A DNA stretch of 64,000 bases, taken from the NCBI GenBank assembly GCA_017529865.1, contig JAFXNA010000011.1:1-64000 (forward strand), given 5' to 3'. The notes beneath the pieces are model-generated. The model was not told the origin of the DNA. It saw nothing but the letters and a program-made list of their open reading frames with translations, and made no database searches. The translations under genes were made by a program, and so were the position numbers. This stretch comes from Bacteroidaceae bacterium (GTDB lineage Bacteria > Bacteroidota > Bacteroidia > Bacteroidales > Bacteroidaceae). This document shows positions 16,298 through 25,376 of this stretch, one piece after another (position 1 is the stretch's first letter; each line of letters opens with the position of its first letter).

Positions 16298-17818
16298 TCA
16301 TTGGTGCTGCTCACGGAGCAGATCGTTGACTGTCTTCACAGGGTTGAAAGTCTCCATAGGTACTTCTACGAAGATAGTGTTCCAGTCGCTCATGGCTCCA
16401 TTCCATAGTCCTGGGAGTTCGAGTGCCTTGAGTTCCTTGCCGTTCTTGCTCTTCGAAGAGATAAATCCAGTCTGTGGGTCGACATACTGAGGCAAGTCAA
16501 AGTGGTTGCCTTCGTAATCTTTCACAGCACACACAAGATCTACGGGGTTGAAGTGTGTACCACTCTTGAACATTTTCACGTATTCCTCGTTGTTGGTATC
16601 GATCTGTGAACTTTCGAGTATCTGGAGTGAGATGGTTCCATCGGGGTTGTAAGCGAGGAACGGACCTCCACCTGGTTCACCTACGTTCTTCACCATACCG
16701 CACACACGCATCGGGCGGTTGAGTTTCTTACGTAAGTAGACGGCCATCTCAGTATCTTCGAGATTCTTGAGATTAGGATTGCGCTGACAGAGTTCATCAC
16801 GCATGAAACGAATCATCTTCTCAAGGTCTGCGTGGGTGTACTTACCTGTATCGAGCAAACGGATGTATTCGAATGCTTGCTGCTGAAGGGTAACCAGCAC
16901 ACCTGCGATAATCTTCTTGAAGCGTACAGTGGGGTCTTTCAGACGGTCGGGCACCACATTATCGATATTCTTAATGAAAACCACATCGGCATCGATATCG
17001 TTGAGATTCTCAATCAATGCCCCATGACCACCCGGACGGAACAGGATGGTACCGTCGTCGTTGCGGAACGGTTCGTTGTCAATAGTAGCAGCTACAGTAT
17101 CGGTGCTCGATTTCTGCTCTGAGAAACTGATATTATAGGTCACACCAAACTTTGACTCATATTCAGCCTTCTTCTGGGCTACCAAATCTTCGAACAGTGG
17201 ACGATGCTCAGGACTGACGGTGAAATGAACGTTCACCTTACCGTCCTTACCTGCTGCATAGAGTGCACCTTCGACGAGATGTTCCTCGAGCGGTGTACGC
17301 ACGCAATCGTCGTATGCATGGAACTGCAGGAGACCCTTCGGCAGTTTGCCATAGTTCAGTCCCTCTTCGTTCAGCAGACAAGCCACGACGGCCTTGTAGT
17401 TTCCCTCATCAATCAGTTCTTCGATGGGTTTCCCTTCATTGACCACACAGGCATCATTCAATGCATCATAGAATGCATAGCTCGAGATGTGTGCGAAGAA
17501 TATCTTGATGAAATCGGTATCTGGTTCGTCGGACTCTCCGTCCAAGAATTCAAATAGATTTTTGAACATACGTGAAGCAGCACCCGAAGCAGGAACGAAC
17601 TTCACAACAGTGTGACTCCCCGTCAGATACTCTTCCCATGCCTTCAGATATGCATTCTGCTGTGCATCGTCTGTGACTTTGATACCATTACCAGGAGCAG
17701 CAGCTCCAGCCAGTTTTAAGAAAGGAAAGCCTGACTTGAATTGTCCAAGCTGTCGATTGAAAAGTTCCTCAGAGATTTTTTTCGATGCGAGAAACTCCTT
17801 GTCTTTTGGTGTAAGCAT
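16298..17818 (-). CDS. DUF4301-family protein
   Basis: 506 residues, the expected length for DUF4301, a Bacteroidetes family of unknown function. VKFVPASGAASRMFK (about 72-86) resembles the signature loop of nucleotidyltransferase folds (G-x-G-T-R-M type), and RPGGHGALIENLN (about 262-274) resembles a sugar-nucleotide transferase substrate loop. A nucleotidyltransferase-like activity is therefore a reasonable inference, not established. Cytoplasmic; its own -7 element lies 35 bp upstream; purT follows. Confidence 0.82.
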   Translation of the reverse strand: MLTPKDKEFLASKKISEELFNRQLGQFKSGFPFLKLAGAAAPGNGIKVTDDAQQNAYLKAWEEYLTGSHTVVKFVPASGAASRMFKNLFEFLDGESDEPDTDFIKIFFAHISSYAFYDALNDACVVNEGKPIEELIDEGNYKAVVACLLNEEGLNYGKLPKGLLQFHAYDDCVRTPLEEHLVEGALYAAGKDGKVNVHFTVSPEHRPLFEDLVAQKKAEYESKFGVTYNISFSEQKSSTDTVAATIDNEPFRNDDGTILFRPGGHGALIENLNDIDADVVFIKNIDNVVPDRLKDPTVRFKKIIAGVLVTLQQQAFEYIRLLDTGKYTHADLEKMIRFMRDELCQRNPNLKNLEDTEMAVYLRKKLNRPMRVCGMVKNVGEPGGGPFLAYNPDGTISLQILESSQIDTNNEEYVKMFKSGTHFNPVDLVCAVKDYEGNHFDLPQYVDPQTGFISSKSKNGKELKALELPGLWNGAMSDWNTIFVEVPMETFNPVKTVNDLLREQHQ

Positions 17819-17852
17819 ATTGTAATTTTTTTGGTTTGCAAGAATTGTTCGA

Positions 17853-17860
17853 CAAAGGTA
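17853..17860 (-). promoter_or_regulatory. -7 promoter element for the DUF4301 gene
   Basis: On the minus strand this reads TACCTTTG (TAnnTTTG), 34 bp before the start codon. Confidence 0.62.
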
Positions 17861-17870
17861 GTAATAATTT

Positions 17871-17902
17871 ACGATTTGACCATTTACTATTGACTATTTT
17901 TT
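17871..17902. repeat. TTGACCATTTACTATTGACTATTT word tract
   Basis: An intergenic copy of the TTTACTATT/TTGACTATT word family, also seen at 7437-7460, 20733-20765, 40765-40797 and inside guaA. Confidence 0.6.
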
Positions 17903-17934
17903 GAAAAAAATGCAATTAATTCGAATATTATCCT

Positions 17935-17942
17935 TAAATTTG
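17935..17942 (+). promoter_or_regulatory. -7 promoter element for the rel gene
   Basis: TAAATTTG (TAnnTTTG), 26 bp before the ATG at 17969; no convincing -33 element. Confidence 0.55.
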
Positions 17943-17968
17943 CAGTCGATTTGCAAACGTTGGTAATC

Positions 17969-20179
17969 ATGAATGCACAAACAGAACAGATAATCGAGAC
18001 CTTGCAGCGAGTGGAAACTCTGACGGCTGACACCATCAGCAAAGAAGACCTTCAACACATCCGCCGCATCGTCATAGAACATAGCAAGGAGATTGAGCAA
18101 CAGACCGAACTCGAACACGAATTCGGTCTCAACCCTGTGTTGTTCGACCTTCAGACAGCCTTGATTACCATCGAAGAGATTGGTGCTAGTCGGGCTATCA
18201 TCATCAGCACGATGCTCCATGAGTATGTACACCACGGCTTGGTAACCGAAGCCGAAGTGAGCAAATTGTTTGGTGACGATGTGTTGAAAATCATTCACGG
18301 CCTGTTGAAAGTTAACGAGTTGTACGCCAAGAGCAACAGCATCGAGACCGAAAACTATCGTGACCTCATGCTGTCGTTTGCCGAGGATATGCGCGTTATC
18401 TTCATCATTATTGCCGACCGTGTAAATCTCATGCGGCAAATCAAGGAATTGGGCAGCGATGAAACCCGAAAGAAAGTGGCCTACGAGGCCAGCATCCTCT
18501 ATGCCCCATTGGCACACAAACTGGGTCTCTATCTCATTAAATCAGAACTTGAAGATTTGTCTCTAAAGTACTTGGAAACAGAGACTTTCTACATGATAAA
18601 AGAGAAACTCAATGCCACCAAACGAACCCGCGATGAGTATATTAGAAAGTTCATTGCCCCTATCGAAGAGAAGCTGCAAGCAGCAGGACTGAAGTTCCAC
18701 ATCAAAGGGCGCACGAAGAGCATCCACTCCATCTGGCAGAAGATGAAGAAGCAGAAGTGTCAGTTCGAAGGCATCTACGACCTCTTCGCCATCCGCATCA
18801 TCCTCGACTCGAAACCCGAACGCGAGAAGCAAGACTGCTGGCAGGTCTACAGCATCGTGACCGATATGTATCGCCCCAACCCCAAGCGTCTGCGCGACTG
18901 GCTCAGTGTGCCGAAGAGCAACGGTTACGAAAGTCTACACACAACCGTGATGGGACCTGAAGGAAAGTGGGTGGAAATACAAATCAGGACTGAGCGTATG
19001 GACGATGTAGCCGAACACGGATTGGCTGCACATTGGCGTTATAAGGGAGTGAAGGACAGCGGAGCCAAACTCGAAGACCTTCTGAAAGACATTCGCAGCG
19101 CACTCGAGACACAAGGCACAAGCGACGAACAAGTGGTCGACCAGTTCAAGGTGGATCTCTACAGCGACGAGGTTTTTGTCTTCACACCGAAAGGCGACCT
19201 CTTCAAATTGCCGAAAGGCGCTACCCTACTCGATTTCGCCTTCCAGATACACACCAACATCGGTTCGCACTGTAGTGGAGGACTGGTCAATGGGAAGAAC
19301 GTACCTGTACGTACCAAGTTACAGACTGGCGACCAAGTGGAGATTCTCACAAATCCTAACCAGTTGCCCAAACGCGACTGGCTCAATTATGCTATCACCT
19401 CTAAAGCACGCAGCAAGATTCGTCAGAGCATCAACGAACAGGAGTTGCGAACAGCCACCTATGCGAAAGAAACCCTCGAACGTAAGTTCAAAAACCGCAA
19501 ATTGGAGATTGTCGAGCCTATACTGATGAAGACCATCAAGCGACTGGGATTCAAACACGTGATGGAGTTCTACAAGGCCCTGACGGAAGAGGTGCTGGGC
19601 GTGGATCGTGTCATCGATGCCTATATCGAAGAGCAGAAACGCGAGAACAACGAACTGCCACTTGCTGAGACCATCAGTGCAGAAAACTTCCATCTCGACG
19701 AAGCCAATGAAGACCTGATGGGTCGCTCGGGAAAGGATGTGCTACTCATAGGTAATAATATAAAAGGTGTAGAATACAACCTTGCCAAATGCTGCAACCC
19801 TATCTATGGTGACGATATCATAGGATTCGTGACTGTGAGCCGAGGAATTACCATCCATCGGAAGAACTGCCCCAACTGTCGTCGATTACTCGAACAGATG
19901 TCCTATCGTGCCATCGAAGTGAATTGGGCTACACAAAGCAGCGGTCAGTTCTCGAGTACCCTACATATCGTAGGAAATGACGATGTGGGTATCGTGAGCA
20001 ACATTACCAGCATCATCGCCAAGGAAAAGAACATCCTGCTCCGCAGCATCGATATCAAGTCGTCAGAAGACGGTCTTTTTGCAGGTAACCTCACCATCAT
20101 CATCGACGACACGAAGCGACTGAATCAACTTATCAAGAAGATTCAGATGGTGAAGGGAGTGAAAAGTGTGACAAGATGA
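17969..20179 (+). CDS. Long RelA/SpoT homologue with degenerate HD hydrolase motif
   Basis: 736 residues from the ATG at 17969; a TTG 18 bp upstream is less likely. Order: HD-hydrolase-like domain (about 40-200), (p)ppGpp synthetase domain (about 230-370, with KSIHSIWQKM, SNGYESLHTTVMGP and WVEIQIRT), TGS domain (about 395-460, VFVFTPKGDLFKLP), helical/zinc-finger region (CCNPIYGDD) and a C-terminal ACT domain. The metal-binding HDxxED of active hydrolases is replaced by HEYVHH (84-89), so ppGpp breakdown is probably lost and the protein may be a RelA-type synthetase responding to ribosomes. Followed by rlmH. Confidence 0.9.
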   Translation: MNAQTEQIIETLQRVETLTADTISKEDLQHIRRIVIEHSKEIEQQTELEHEFGLNPVLFDLQTALITIEEIGASRAIIISTMLHEYVHHGLVTEAEVSKLFGDDVLKIIHGLLKVNELYAKSNSIETENYRDLMLSFAEDMRVIFIIIADRVNLMRQIKELGSDETRKKVAYEASILYAPLAHKLGLYLIKSELEDLSLKYLETETFYMIKEKLNATKRTRDEYIRKFIAPIEEKLQAAGLKFHIKGRTKSIHSIWQKMKKQKCQFEGIYDLFAIRIILDSKPEREKQDCWQVYSIVTDMYRPNPKRLRDWLSVPKSNGYESLHTTVMGPEGKWVEIQIRTERMDDVAEHGLAAHWRYKGVKDSGAKLEDLLKDIRSALETQGTSDEQVVDQFKVDLYSDEVFVFTPKGDLFKLPKGATLLDFAFQIHTNIGSHCSGGLVNGKNVPVRTKLQTGDQVEILTNPNQLPKRDWLNYAITSKARSKIRQSINEQELRTATYAKETLERKFKNRKLEIVEPILMKTIKRLGFKHVMEFYKALTEEVLGVDRVIDAYIEEQKRENNELPLAETISAENFHLDEANEDLMGRSGKDVLLIGNNIKGVEYNLAKCCNPIYGDDIIGFVTVSRGITIHRKNCPNCRRLLEQMSYRAIEVNWATQSSGQFSSTLHIVGNDDVGIVSNITSIIAKEKNILLRSIDIKSSEDGLFAGNLTIIIDDTKRLNQLIKKIQMVKGVKSVTR

Positions 20180-20218
20180 TAACGGTTAAGGGTTATAGGT
20201 TATTGGTTATAGAATTAA

Positions 20219-20692
20219 ATGAAGATAAATCTTATTCTGGTTGGCAAGACCAACAGCAAGACATACGAGTCCATCATCGACGACTATAGCGAGCGAGTGA
20301 AGCACTACACGCCGTTCGATGTGACTGTCATCCCTGAGCTGAAGAACACCAAGTCACTCTCGCAGGATCAGCAGAAGACGCTGGAGGGCGAACAGATTCT
20401 GCGTCAGCTACAGGATAGCGATTATGTCGTTCTGCTTGACGAGCACGGTCAGGAACTGCGCAGCATCGAGTTCGCCACCTGGATGGGCAAGAAGCAACAG
20501 GCCGTCAGTCGCCGACTGGTGTTCATCATCGGAGGTCCCTACGGCTTCTCCCCAGCCGTCTATCAACGAGCAAACGAAAAGCTATCGCTCTCGAAGATGA
20601 CCTTCTCCCATCAGATGGTCCGGATGATCTTCATCGAACAGCTCTACCGCGCCTTTACCATCCTCAAAGGCGAACAATATCACCACGAATAG
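20219..20692 (+). CDS. rlmH: 23S rRNA pseudouridine-1915 N3-methyltransferase
   Basis: 157 residues, the exact family size. SPOUT methyltransferase marks are YVVLLDEHGQEL (about 75-86), FIIGGPYGFSP (about 104-114) and the C-terminal LSLSKMTFSHQMVRMIFIEQLYRA segment, with the knot that binds S-adenosylmethionine and the conserved HQ/R residues. It methylates pseudouridine 1915 in helix 69 of 23S rRNA. The 39-bp gap from rel is filled by GGTTATAGGTTATTGG words. Confidence 0.95.
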   Translation: MKINLILVGKTNSKTYESIIDDYSERVKHYTPFDVTVIPELKNTKSLSQDQQKTLEGEQILRQLQDSDYVVLLDEHGQELRSIEFATWMGKKQQAVSRRLVFIIGGPYGFSPAVYQRANEKLSLSKMTFSHQMVRMIFIEQLYRAFTILKGEQYHHE

Positions 20693-20732
20693 CATTATTT
20701 TCAGCCTTTTTTCAACTATTTCTTCAAAAAAT

Positions 20733-20765
20733 AGTAAATAGTAAATGGTCAAATGGTAAATAATT
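20733..20765. repeat. AAATAGTAAATAGTAAATGG word tract
   Basis: Intergenic tract between rlmH and the tRNA genes; the reverse complement of the TTTACTATT word family seen elsewhere in the window. Confidence 0.6.
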
Positions 20766-20767
20766 TG

Positions 20768-20775
20768 TACCTTTG
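20768..20775 (+). promoter_or_regulatory. -7 promoter element for the tRNA pair
   Basis: TACCTTTG, a perfect -7 element 10 bp before the first tRNA base, so transcription should start close to the mature 5' end. Confidence 0.65.
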
Positions 20776-20785
20776 CACTCCGATT

Positions 20786-20873
20786 GGAGAGATGCTCGAG
20801 TGGCTGAAGAGGCACGCCTGGAAAGCGTGTAACCGTCCAAAGCGGTTCCGGGGTTCGAATCCCCGTCTCTCCG
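20786..20873 (+). tRNA. tRNA-Ser (anticodon GGA)
   Basis: 88 bases. The acceptor arm GGAGAGA pairs with TCTCTCC (20866-20872), discriminator G at 20873. The anticodon loop CTGGAAA gives GGA (Ser), and there is the long variable arm expected for tRNA-Ser (ACCGTCC..AGCGGT type). The T arm has GGTTCGAATCC. CCA is not encoded. It reads UCC/UCU codons. Confidence 0.95.
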
Positions 20874-20886
20874 CAGAGGACAATAT

Positions 20887-20959
20887 CGGGATGTAGCGCA
20901 GTTGGTAGCGCACTACGTTCGGGACGTAGGGGTCGGGCGTTCGAGTCGCCTCATCCCGA
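20887..20959 (+). tRNA. tRNA-Pro (anticodon CGG)
   Basis: The acceptor CGGGATG pairs with CATCCCG (20952-20958), discriminator A. The D arm is AGCGCAGTTGGTAGCGC, the anticodon loop TTCGGGA gives CGG (Pro, codon CCG), and the T loop is GTTCGAGTC. It lies 13 bp after tRNA-Ser in the same transcript; CCA is not encoded. Confidence 0.94.
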
Positions 20960-20962
20960 CCC

Positions 20963-21005
20963 AAGGCGACAAGTGAGGTATTTCACTTGCCGCCTTTTCT
21001 TTTTC
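20963..21005 (+). terminator. Terminator after the tRNA pair
   Basis: The arms AAGGCGACAAGTGA (20963-20976) and TCACTTGCCGCCTT (20983-20996) pair with one mismatch, followed by TTTTCTTTTTC. Confidence 0.85.
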
Positions 21006-21031
21006 AATGATGTAATTCGCTGTAGTTGAGG

Positions 21032-24000
21032 CTACTTGACAAACAGTTTCTTTCCATCAACGATGTAGAGACCTTTACCAGGTAGAGAGTTGATGCGGCG
21101 ACCTTGCAGGTCGTAGACATTACTTCCTACCCCTTCGCTCTTACTTCTTACGTCCTCGACTTCTGTTCCTGTGTCTTTAAAGAGCACCATGTGACTGACA
21201 GTAACGGTGGTGTCGTAGGTCGGGCCTTTGATACCATTGAGACGGGCATAGCCTTTGTCGCGTACGATGGAGGCAAGGTCGATGGTCCACACATCGTTTT
21301 CCACTGTAAAATAGCGCTGTGCCCATCCACCTGCAGGGGTAATCTCGATACGTCCTGATGCGGTCTCATCGTTAGCATTGTATTTTCCTCCATCGACCTT
21401 ATTAAAATAGATACGAGGATTGTCGGACGTAACAACCACAATCAGTTTGTCGTAGTCGGACAGGTCGGCAAAGTTGAGATACGTAAGGTTGGCATCACCA
21501 TAAGGAGTGATGGCAGGTTCGTCGATATGGTACTCACACGCTACTGCTTCGCTCTTCGTCGGATTGACAGCATCGTCCCAATGACGGAACAGACCAGCTT
21601 CGAGGTTAGAGTAGCCCGGACCAGTGTAGTCGTTAGTTGGCTCTTCCCCACCCTCGCTATCGGTCTCAATGCGAGTGAGGGTGAAGTTATTGAATACACA
21701 CCATACGAACGTCGTATAGGCGGGCTGATAGATACGGATGTTCAGTTTCTTGCTGTTATCAACGTATGCATAGAGTTCAACTTTATACTTGCCGTTACCC
21801 ATCAGGCTCTTGGCTTGACTGGAATTGTCAGGATAGGACAAACTGGTTGCGGCAGAATACCAGTCGGGAATCATCGTCCAGTACTGATCGTTGACTGACA
21901 GATAAGCGTTAGAGAGGGCATAGCCTTCCCTACCCCACTTGTAGCAGTTGGAACTGCTGCCTTGACGTATGAGGATGGTTGCCGTAAGCTTATAGAGTCC
22001 GGGCTTGTCTACGCTGACACTTTGACTTACATAGCCATGCTTGCAAAACAGCTCACCTCCGTACTCACCAACATTGTATGCCTGTGCACTGGCAGTCTTT
22101 GCATCAGTTGGCTCAGTCAATATCCATGAACTGGTGCTGCCCGATGTTGTGTTCTTTATCTTCGAAGTATAGTTTTTAGTAGGGATGTCGGCAAGTGCTG
22201 CCTGCAACTCTTCCATCGTCGTTGCATTGATATTCACTTTTCCTGCAGCTTCAAGAACATTGTCAAGCTGTGCCTGCTGCACGAGTTGGCGTTGTTCGGC
22301 TGCGGTCTTCATGACGAATACAGTAGCACTTGATGCCGAGGATGCATTCGCAGTAAAGAAACCATTATTGGCCGACATGTAGCCCCTCTCCGGCTCCCCC
22401 GAGGGGGAGGGCTTTGAACGGAGGACGAATCCTTCGCCTTTCTCTTCAATCGTCCATTTCAGGTTGTCTGCTGTCGAAGCACGGTCGCCATAACCATCAT
22501 GAGAGACATAGAGACCATTGTCGAGGAAACTGATAATGCAGTCGCCATCTGAATCGGTGGCGATATTGACAGGAAGCCCCATGTTATCGGTAATGATGCG
22601 GCAACCAAAGTTGGCACCACGACCGATGAATTTACCTAATGCAGGAGCGTAGAGATAACCTTGCTGAGCAAATGAATCAGGCGTCCGGAATGTCAGCGAA
22701 ACAGCCCCCTCCGGCTCCCCCAAGGGGGAGAGGACTGCTCCGTCAGGAATGGTCAGCGTGTACTGAGAGCCCGGTGTCAGTGTCATATTGGCGAAAGTAA
22801 TCATTAGGCCTTCCATCTTCATAGTGACGGGTTCCTCCGTTCCGTCCTTTTCTCGGAGTGTGGCCTTTGCATTGGTAGCGAATGTTGAACCGACCTTACA
22901 CAATGCATAGATATCAGAGAGGTTCTCAAAATAGGAGCCATCCTTCATATCGAACTGAAGCGGTAGATTCAAGATGCTACTCTCTCCATCAATCATATTA
23001 TTGATGAAGTCGCGCAAGTCTGTGGCAGGGATACTCAGCTTCTGGTTCAGGTAGTTGAAATAATGCATCTGCATGGTGCTGCCCTTAGAATTCTGGAGAA
23101 TGTAGTTGATAGCAGGATCAACCTTCACCTTGCGGCGTTCGCCAGCTTGTGAGAAAGAGGTCAGCTCATAGTCGTGATACATCTGATCGCGAGAAAGGCC
23201 AAGCACACCTTCAATCAGTTGTGCCAAACACCCTGTACGGTCAGCACCCACCTGACAATGGTAATAGAGAGGGTTACCGGCATTGACGTTCTTCACCAGG
23301 AACTTGAAGATATTACTCCATTTCGTAACATCGAGCTGCAAAGTGTTATCGCTCCATCGGCTGAGGTCGGCAAAATGGAACTGAATTCCACCTAGTGCAG
23401 ACGTGGTAGTATTACCACCCGTGTTACCGCTGTTGCGCAGATCGATTTCAGCCTTGATACCCAAAGCCAGAATCTTTTTCTTGTCGTTGGCATTAATCAC
23501 CTGACCTACATTCATCTCACTACCACGATATATCTTCTCGTAGCGAATGCGGTTGCCATCGCAGTTGGTCCATCCTCCCAAGTCACGCACATTACTGATA
23601 GAACTTGCTTGAATCATGCGGAGCATTCCGTCAGTGTGGAACTGTCCTTTCGTTAATACGGCCCCATCGGCTTCCACCTTATAATAATAATCGCGCGCAG
23701 GAACAAGATTCTGTACCTCACACAGTGTCGTTCCTGCTGGATAGATTGCAGTTGTAGCATCAGTATAGTCACTGTTGGAAGCAAGTGTCAGCGTCAAAGC
23801 TGAGGTTCCCTCAGTGGGGAGAGGTACGGGGATGACTACTGGTTTAGGCTGGTCACGACGTATAGGAGGTGTGATGAAATAATTGCTGACGACTGATGGC
23901 GATGCCTCTGTATAAGTTACCTCTGTGAGGAACTTACGAGCAGCAGCATTCTCCAGGTTGGTCGAGAATTGCATGTTTTGATAGTCAGCAACATCCCAAC

Positions 24001-25228
24001 TTAATGTATTGACCTTCGATTTCAAATCTGGTGCAAGATAGAGTGTAGCACCATAGCCTTTTGCCATATACTGTCCTACTAGATAGGCACCTTCCCACAA
24101 GGCTGGAATGCTATCGGGACGGACTGCACGTACAAGCACCTCATCAGCTTTGACGGTCGTTGCTTTGTCAACCATCACATAATACGGATAGCCCGCATGC
24201 ATTTCACTAACGGGAACTAACTGCCCTACCAGAGACCCCTCTAAGCGTGAAGAGTGAAGAGTTGAGAGTGAAGAGTTGAGAGTGATGCCTCCCAACACAC
24301 ATACTTGCTTGAAAGTTGCTGATACCTGTTCGGGCGTCATGTCGAAAGGTAGACACAATGGTGTCCAGTCGCCTGCTGCCACACTAATGTCGGTCGTCAC
24401 ATCAGCGTATGTATCTTCTGTTAACGAAAACTTTCGTGATTGCTGTAACGATAGCTGCACCTTTGAAGCACCATAATAAAGGTGAAACTTACCACATACC
24501 ATCCAGTTGTTATCAGATGCAGAAACAATGCGAACACCCATCTTCACATCAGCATCAGCATCGAGTGTCACACGCATCACATTCCAATACAGACCTGCAT
24601 CAAATGCAGCCTTTGCACCATATAGATCACTTGGAATCACCCGCTGGTTTGCTCCTTGTTGCCATGAACCATAGCGAAGAGGGACAAAGCGTGCATCGTC
24701 GTTGATATGTTTTACTGCCTGCACCTCCGTGCCGAAATACATATTCGTTTTTTGATAGACACGACCAGTCTCATACTGCGTGTTGGCAGTCAGGTAGTCA
24801 GTTGGACGGTTGAATGCCTGCACCTTCATGGTGTACAAACCAGCCGGCAAGTCCTTGAGGGTGTGTACCACATTAGCCGTCTTCGTGTTGGCAAATTCCT
24901 TCACCTCCGTGCTGTTATCAATTAAGGCCGTAAGGTCGAACTGACCAGATGCCGTTGTACCTGTAGTGAGCAGTTGTTTCAGTGCTGTCCATAACAACCC
25001 ATCGTTGTTCTCCAATTCCTCAACTGTAGTCGATGCCTTAGCCGTCGCCATCACAGCATCGAAGGCAGCATGATTATTCGCCTGATTAGCTATTGTGGTG
25101 TATGTTGTCCACTTAGCCAGATACGTCTTCTGTTGAGATGCAAAATCATCTTGGGCCTTCACCGCTGCCGTTAATACAAACAGCACCACAGCCACAAATG
25201 CAATAGAGTTCCTCCTTAGATTGTTCAT
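21032..25228 (-). CDS. Giant secreted protein with a tyrosine-phosphatase domain
   Basis: 1398 residues from the ATG at 25228, chosen for its clear signal peptide (MNNLRRNSIAF...TAAVKA); a longer start at 25369 gives an implausible leader. A central phosphatase domain of the Y_phosphatase3 type carries NVRDLGGW and the P-loop HCQVGADRTGC (about residues 655-667) with catalytic Cys and Arg. The flanking regions look like beta-sandwich modules. The C-terminus (VYDLQGRRINSLP...LYIVDG) is the tail common on exported Prevotella proteins, probably a sorting/attachment domain. The substrate may be a protein, phospholipid or inositol phosphate. Two palindromic elements and a 14-bp repeat lie inside the gene. 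Confidence 0.82.
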   Translation of the reverse strand: MNNLRRNSIAFVAVVLFVLTAAVKAQDDFASQQKTYLAKWTTYTTIANQANNHAAFDAVMATAKASTTVEELENNDGLLWTALKQLLTTGTTASGQFDLTALIDNSTEVKEFANTKTANVVHTLKDLPAGLYTMKVQAFNRPTDYLTANTQYETGRVYQKTNMYFGTEVQAVKHINDDARFVPLRYGSWQQGANQRVIPSDLYGAKAAFDAGLYWNVMRVTLDADADVKMGVRIVSASDNNWMVCGKFHLYYGASKVQLSLQQSRKFSLTEDTYADVTTDISVAAGDWTPLCLPFDMTPEQVSATFKQVCVLGGITLNSSLSTLHSSRLEGSLVGQLVPVSEMHAGYPYYVMVDKATTVKADEVLVRAVRPDSIPALWEGAYLVGQYMAKGYGATLYLAPDLKSKVNTLSWDVADYQNMQFSTNLENAAARKFLTEVTYTEASPSVVSNYFITPPIRRDQPKPVVIPVPLPTEGTSALTLTLASNSDYTDATTAIYPAGTTLCEVQNLVPARDYYYKVEADGAVLTKGQFHTDGMLRMIQASSISNVRDLGGWTNCDGNRIRYEKIYRGSEMNVGQVINANDKKKILALGIKAEIDLRNSGNTGGNTTTSALGGIQFHFADLSRWSDNTLQLDVTKWSNIFKFLVKNVNAGNPLYYHCQVGADRTGCLAQLIEGVLGLSRDQMYHDYELTSFSQAGERRKVKVDPAINYILQNSKGSTMQMHYFNYLNQKLSIPATDLRDFINNMIDGESSILNLPLQFDMKDGSYFENLSDIYALCKVGSTFATNAKATLREKDGTEEPVTMKMEGLMITFANMTLTPGSQYTLTIPDGAVLSPLGEPEGAVSLTFRTPDSFAQQGYLYAPALGKFIGRGANFGCRIITDNMGLPVNIATDSDGDCIISFLDNGLYVSHDGYGDRASTADNLKWTIEEKGEGFVLRSKPSPSGEPERGYMSANNGFFTANASSASSATVFVMKTAAEQRQLVQQAQLDNVLEAAGKVNINATTMEELQAALADIPTKNYTSKIKNTTSGSTSSWILTEPTDAKTASAQAYNVGEYGGELFCKHGYVSQSVSVDKPGLYKLTATILIRQGSSSNCYKWGREGYALSNAYLSVNDQYWTMIPDWYSAATSLSYPDNSSQAKSLMGNGKYKVELYAYVDNSKKLNIRIYQPAYTTFVWCVFNNFTLTRIETDSEGGEEPTNDYTGPGYSNLEAGLFRHWDDAVNPTKSEAVACEYHIDEPAITPYGDANLTYLNFADLSDYDKLIVVVTSDNPRIYFNKVDGGKYNANDETASGRIEITPAGGWAQRYFTVENDVWTIDLASIVRDKGYARLNGIKGPTYDTTVTVSHMVLFKDTGTEVEDVRSKSEGVGSNVYDLQGRRINSLPGKGLYIVDGKKLFVK
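22383..22414. repeat. GC-rich palindromic element inside the phosphatase gene (copy A)
   Basis: CTCCGGCTCCCCC is followed by GA and GGGGGAG, an almost loopless 7-bp-arm hairpin with further AGCCC/GGGCT pairing outside. On the coding (minus) strand it encodes SPSGEPERG in frame. The same core occurs at 22703-22733. Confidence 0.7.
22703..22733. repeat. GC-rich palindromic element inside the phosphatase gene (copy B)
   Basis: CTCCGGCTCCCCC then AA then GGGGGAG, the same core as copy A, encoding SPLGEPEG in the same reading register. It stands out from the surrounding moderate-GC coding sequence. Confidence 0.7.
24251..24285. repeat. 14-bp tandem repeat inside the phosphatase gene
   Basis: Two and a half copies of AGAGTGAAGAGTTG, encoding NSSLSTLHSS on the minus strand. 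The unit length is not a multiple of three, so a change in copy number would shift the frame of the upstream-started protein. Confidence 0.75.
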
Positions 25229-25270
25229 AACGATTTGATTATTTAATAGCAAATAGTAATAATTATGGTG

Positions 25271-25278
25271 CAAATATA
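25271..25278 (-). promoter_or_regulatory. -7 promoter element for the phosphatase gene
   Basis: On the minus strand this reads TATATTTG (TAnnTTTG), 42 bp before the chosen ATG at 25228; it also argues against the longer start at 25369. Confidence 0.6.
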
Positions 25279-25307
25279 CTATATTTCTATGAAACGGCCA
25301 AAAGAAA

Positions 25308-25348
25308 ATTGGGAAAAAACAGAAAAGAGACGCAGATGATGCGTCTCT
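25308..25348 (-). terminator. Terminator after the aquaporin gene
   Basis: AGAGACGCA (25326-25334) pairs with TGCGTCTCT (25340-25348). On the minus strand the hairpin is followed by TTTTCTGTTTTTT (down to about 25313). Confidence 0.85.
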
Positions 25349-25376
25349 ATCTGTTGATTGGTAAATCATCTCTACA

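Noticed and set aside
25229..25369. Longer start of the giant phosphatase
   Set aside because: It would put an implausible leader before a clear signal peptide, and the -7 element at 25271-25278 lies inside it.
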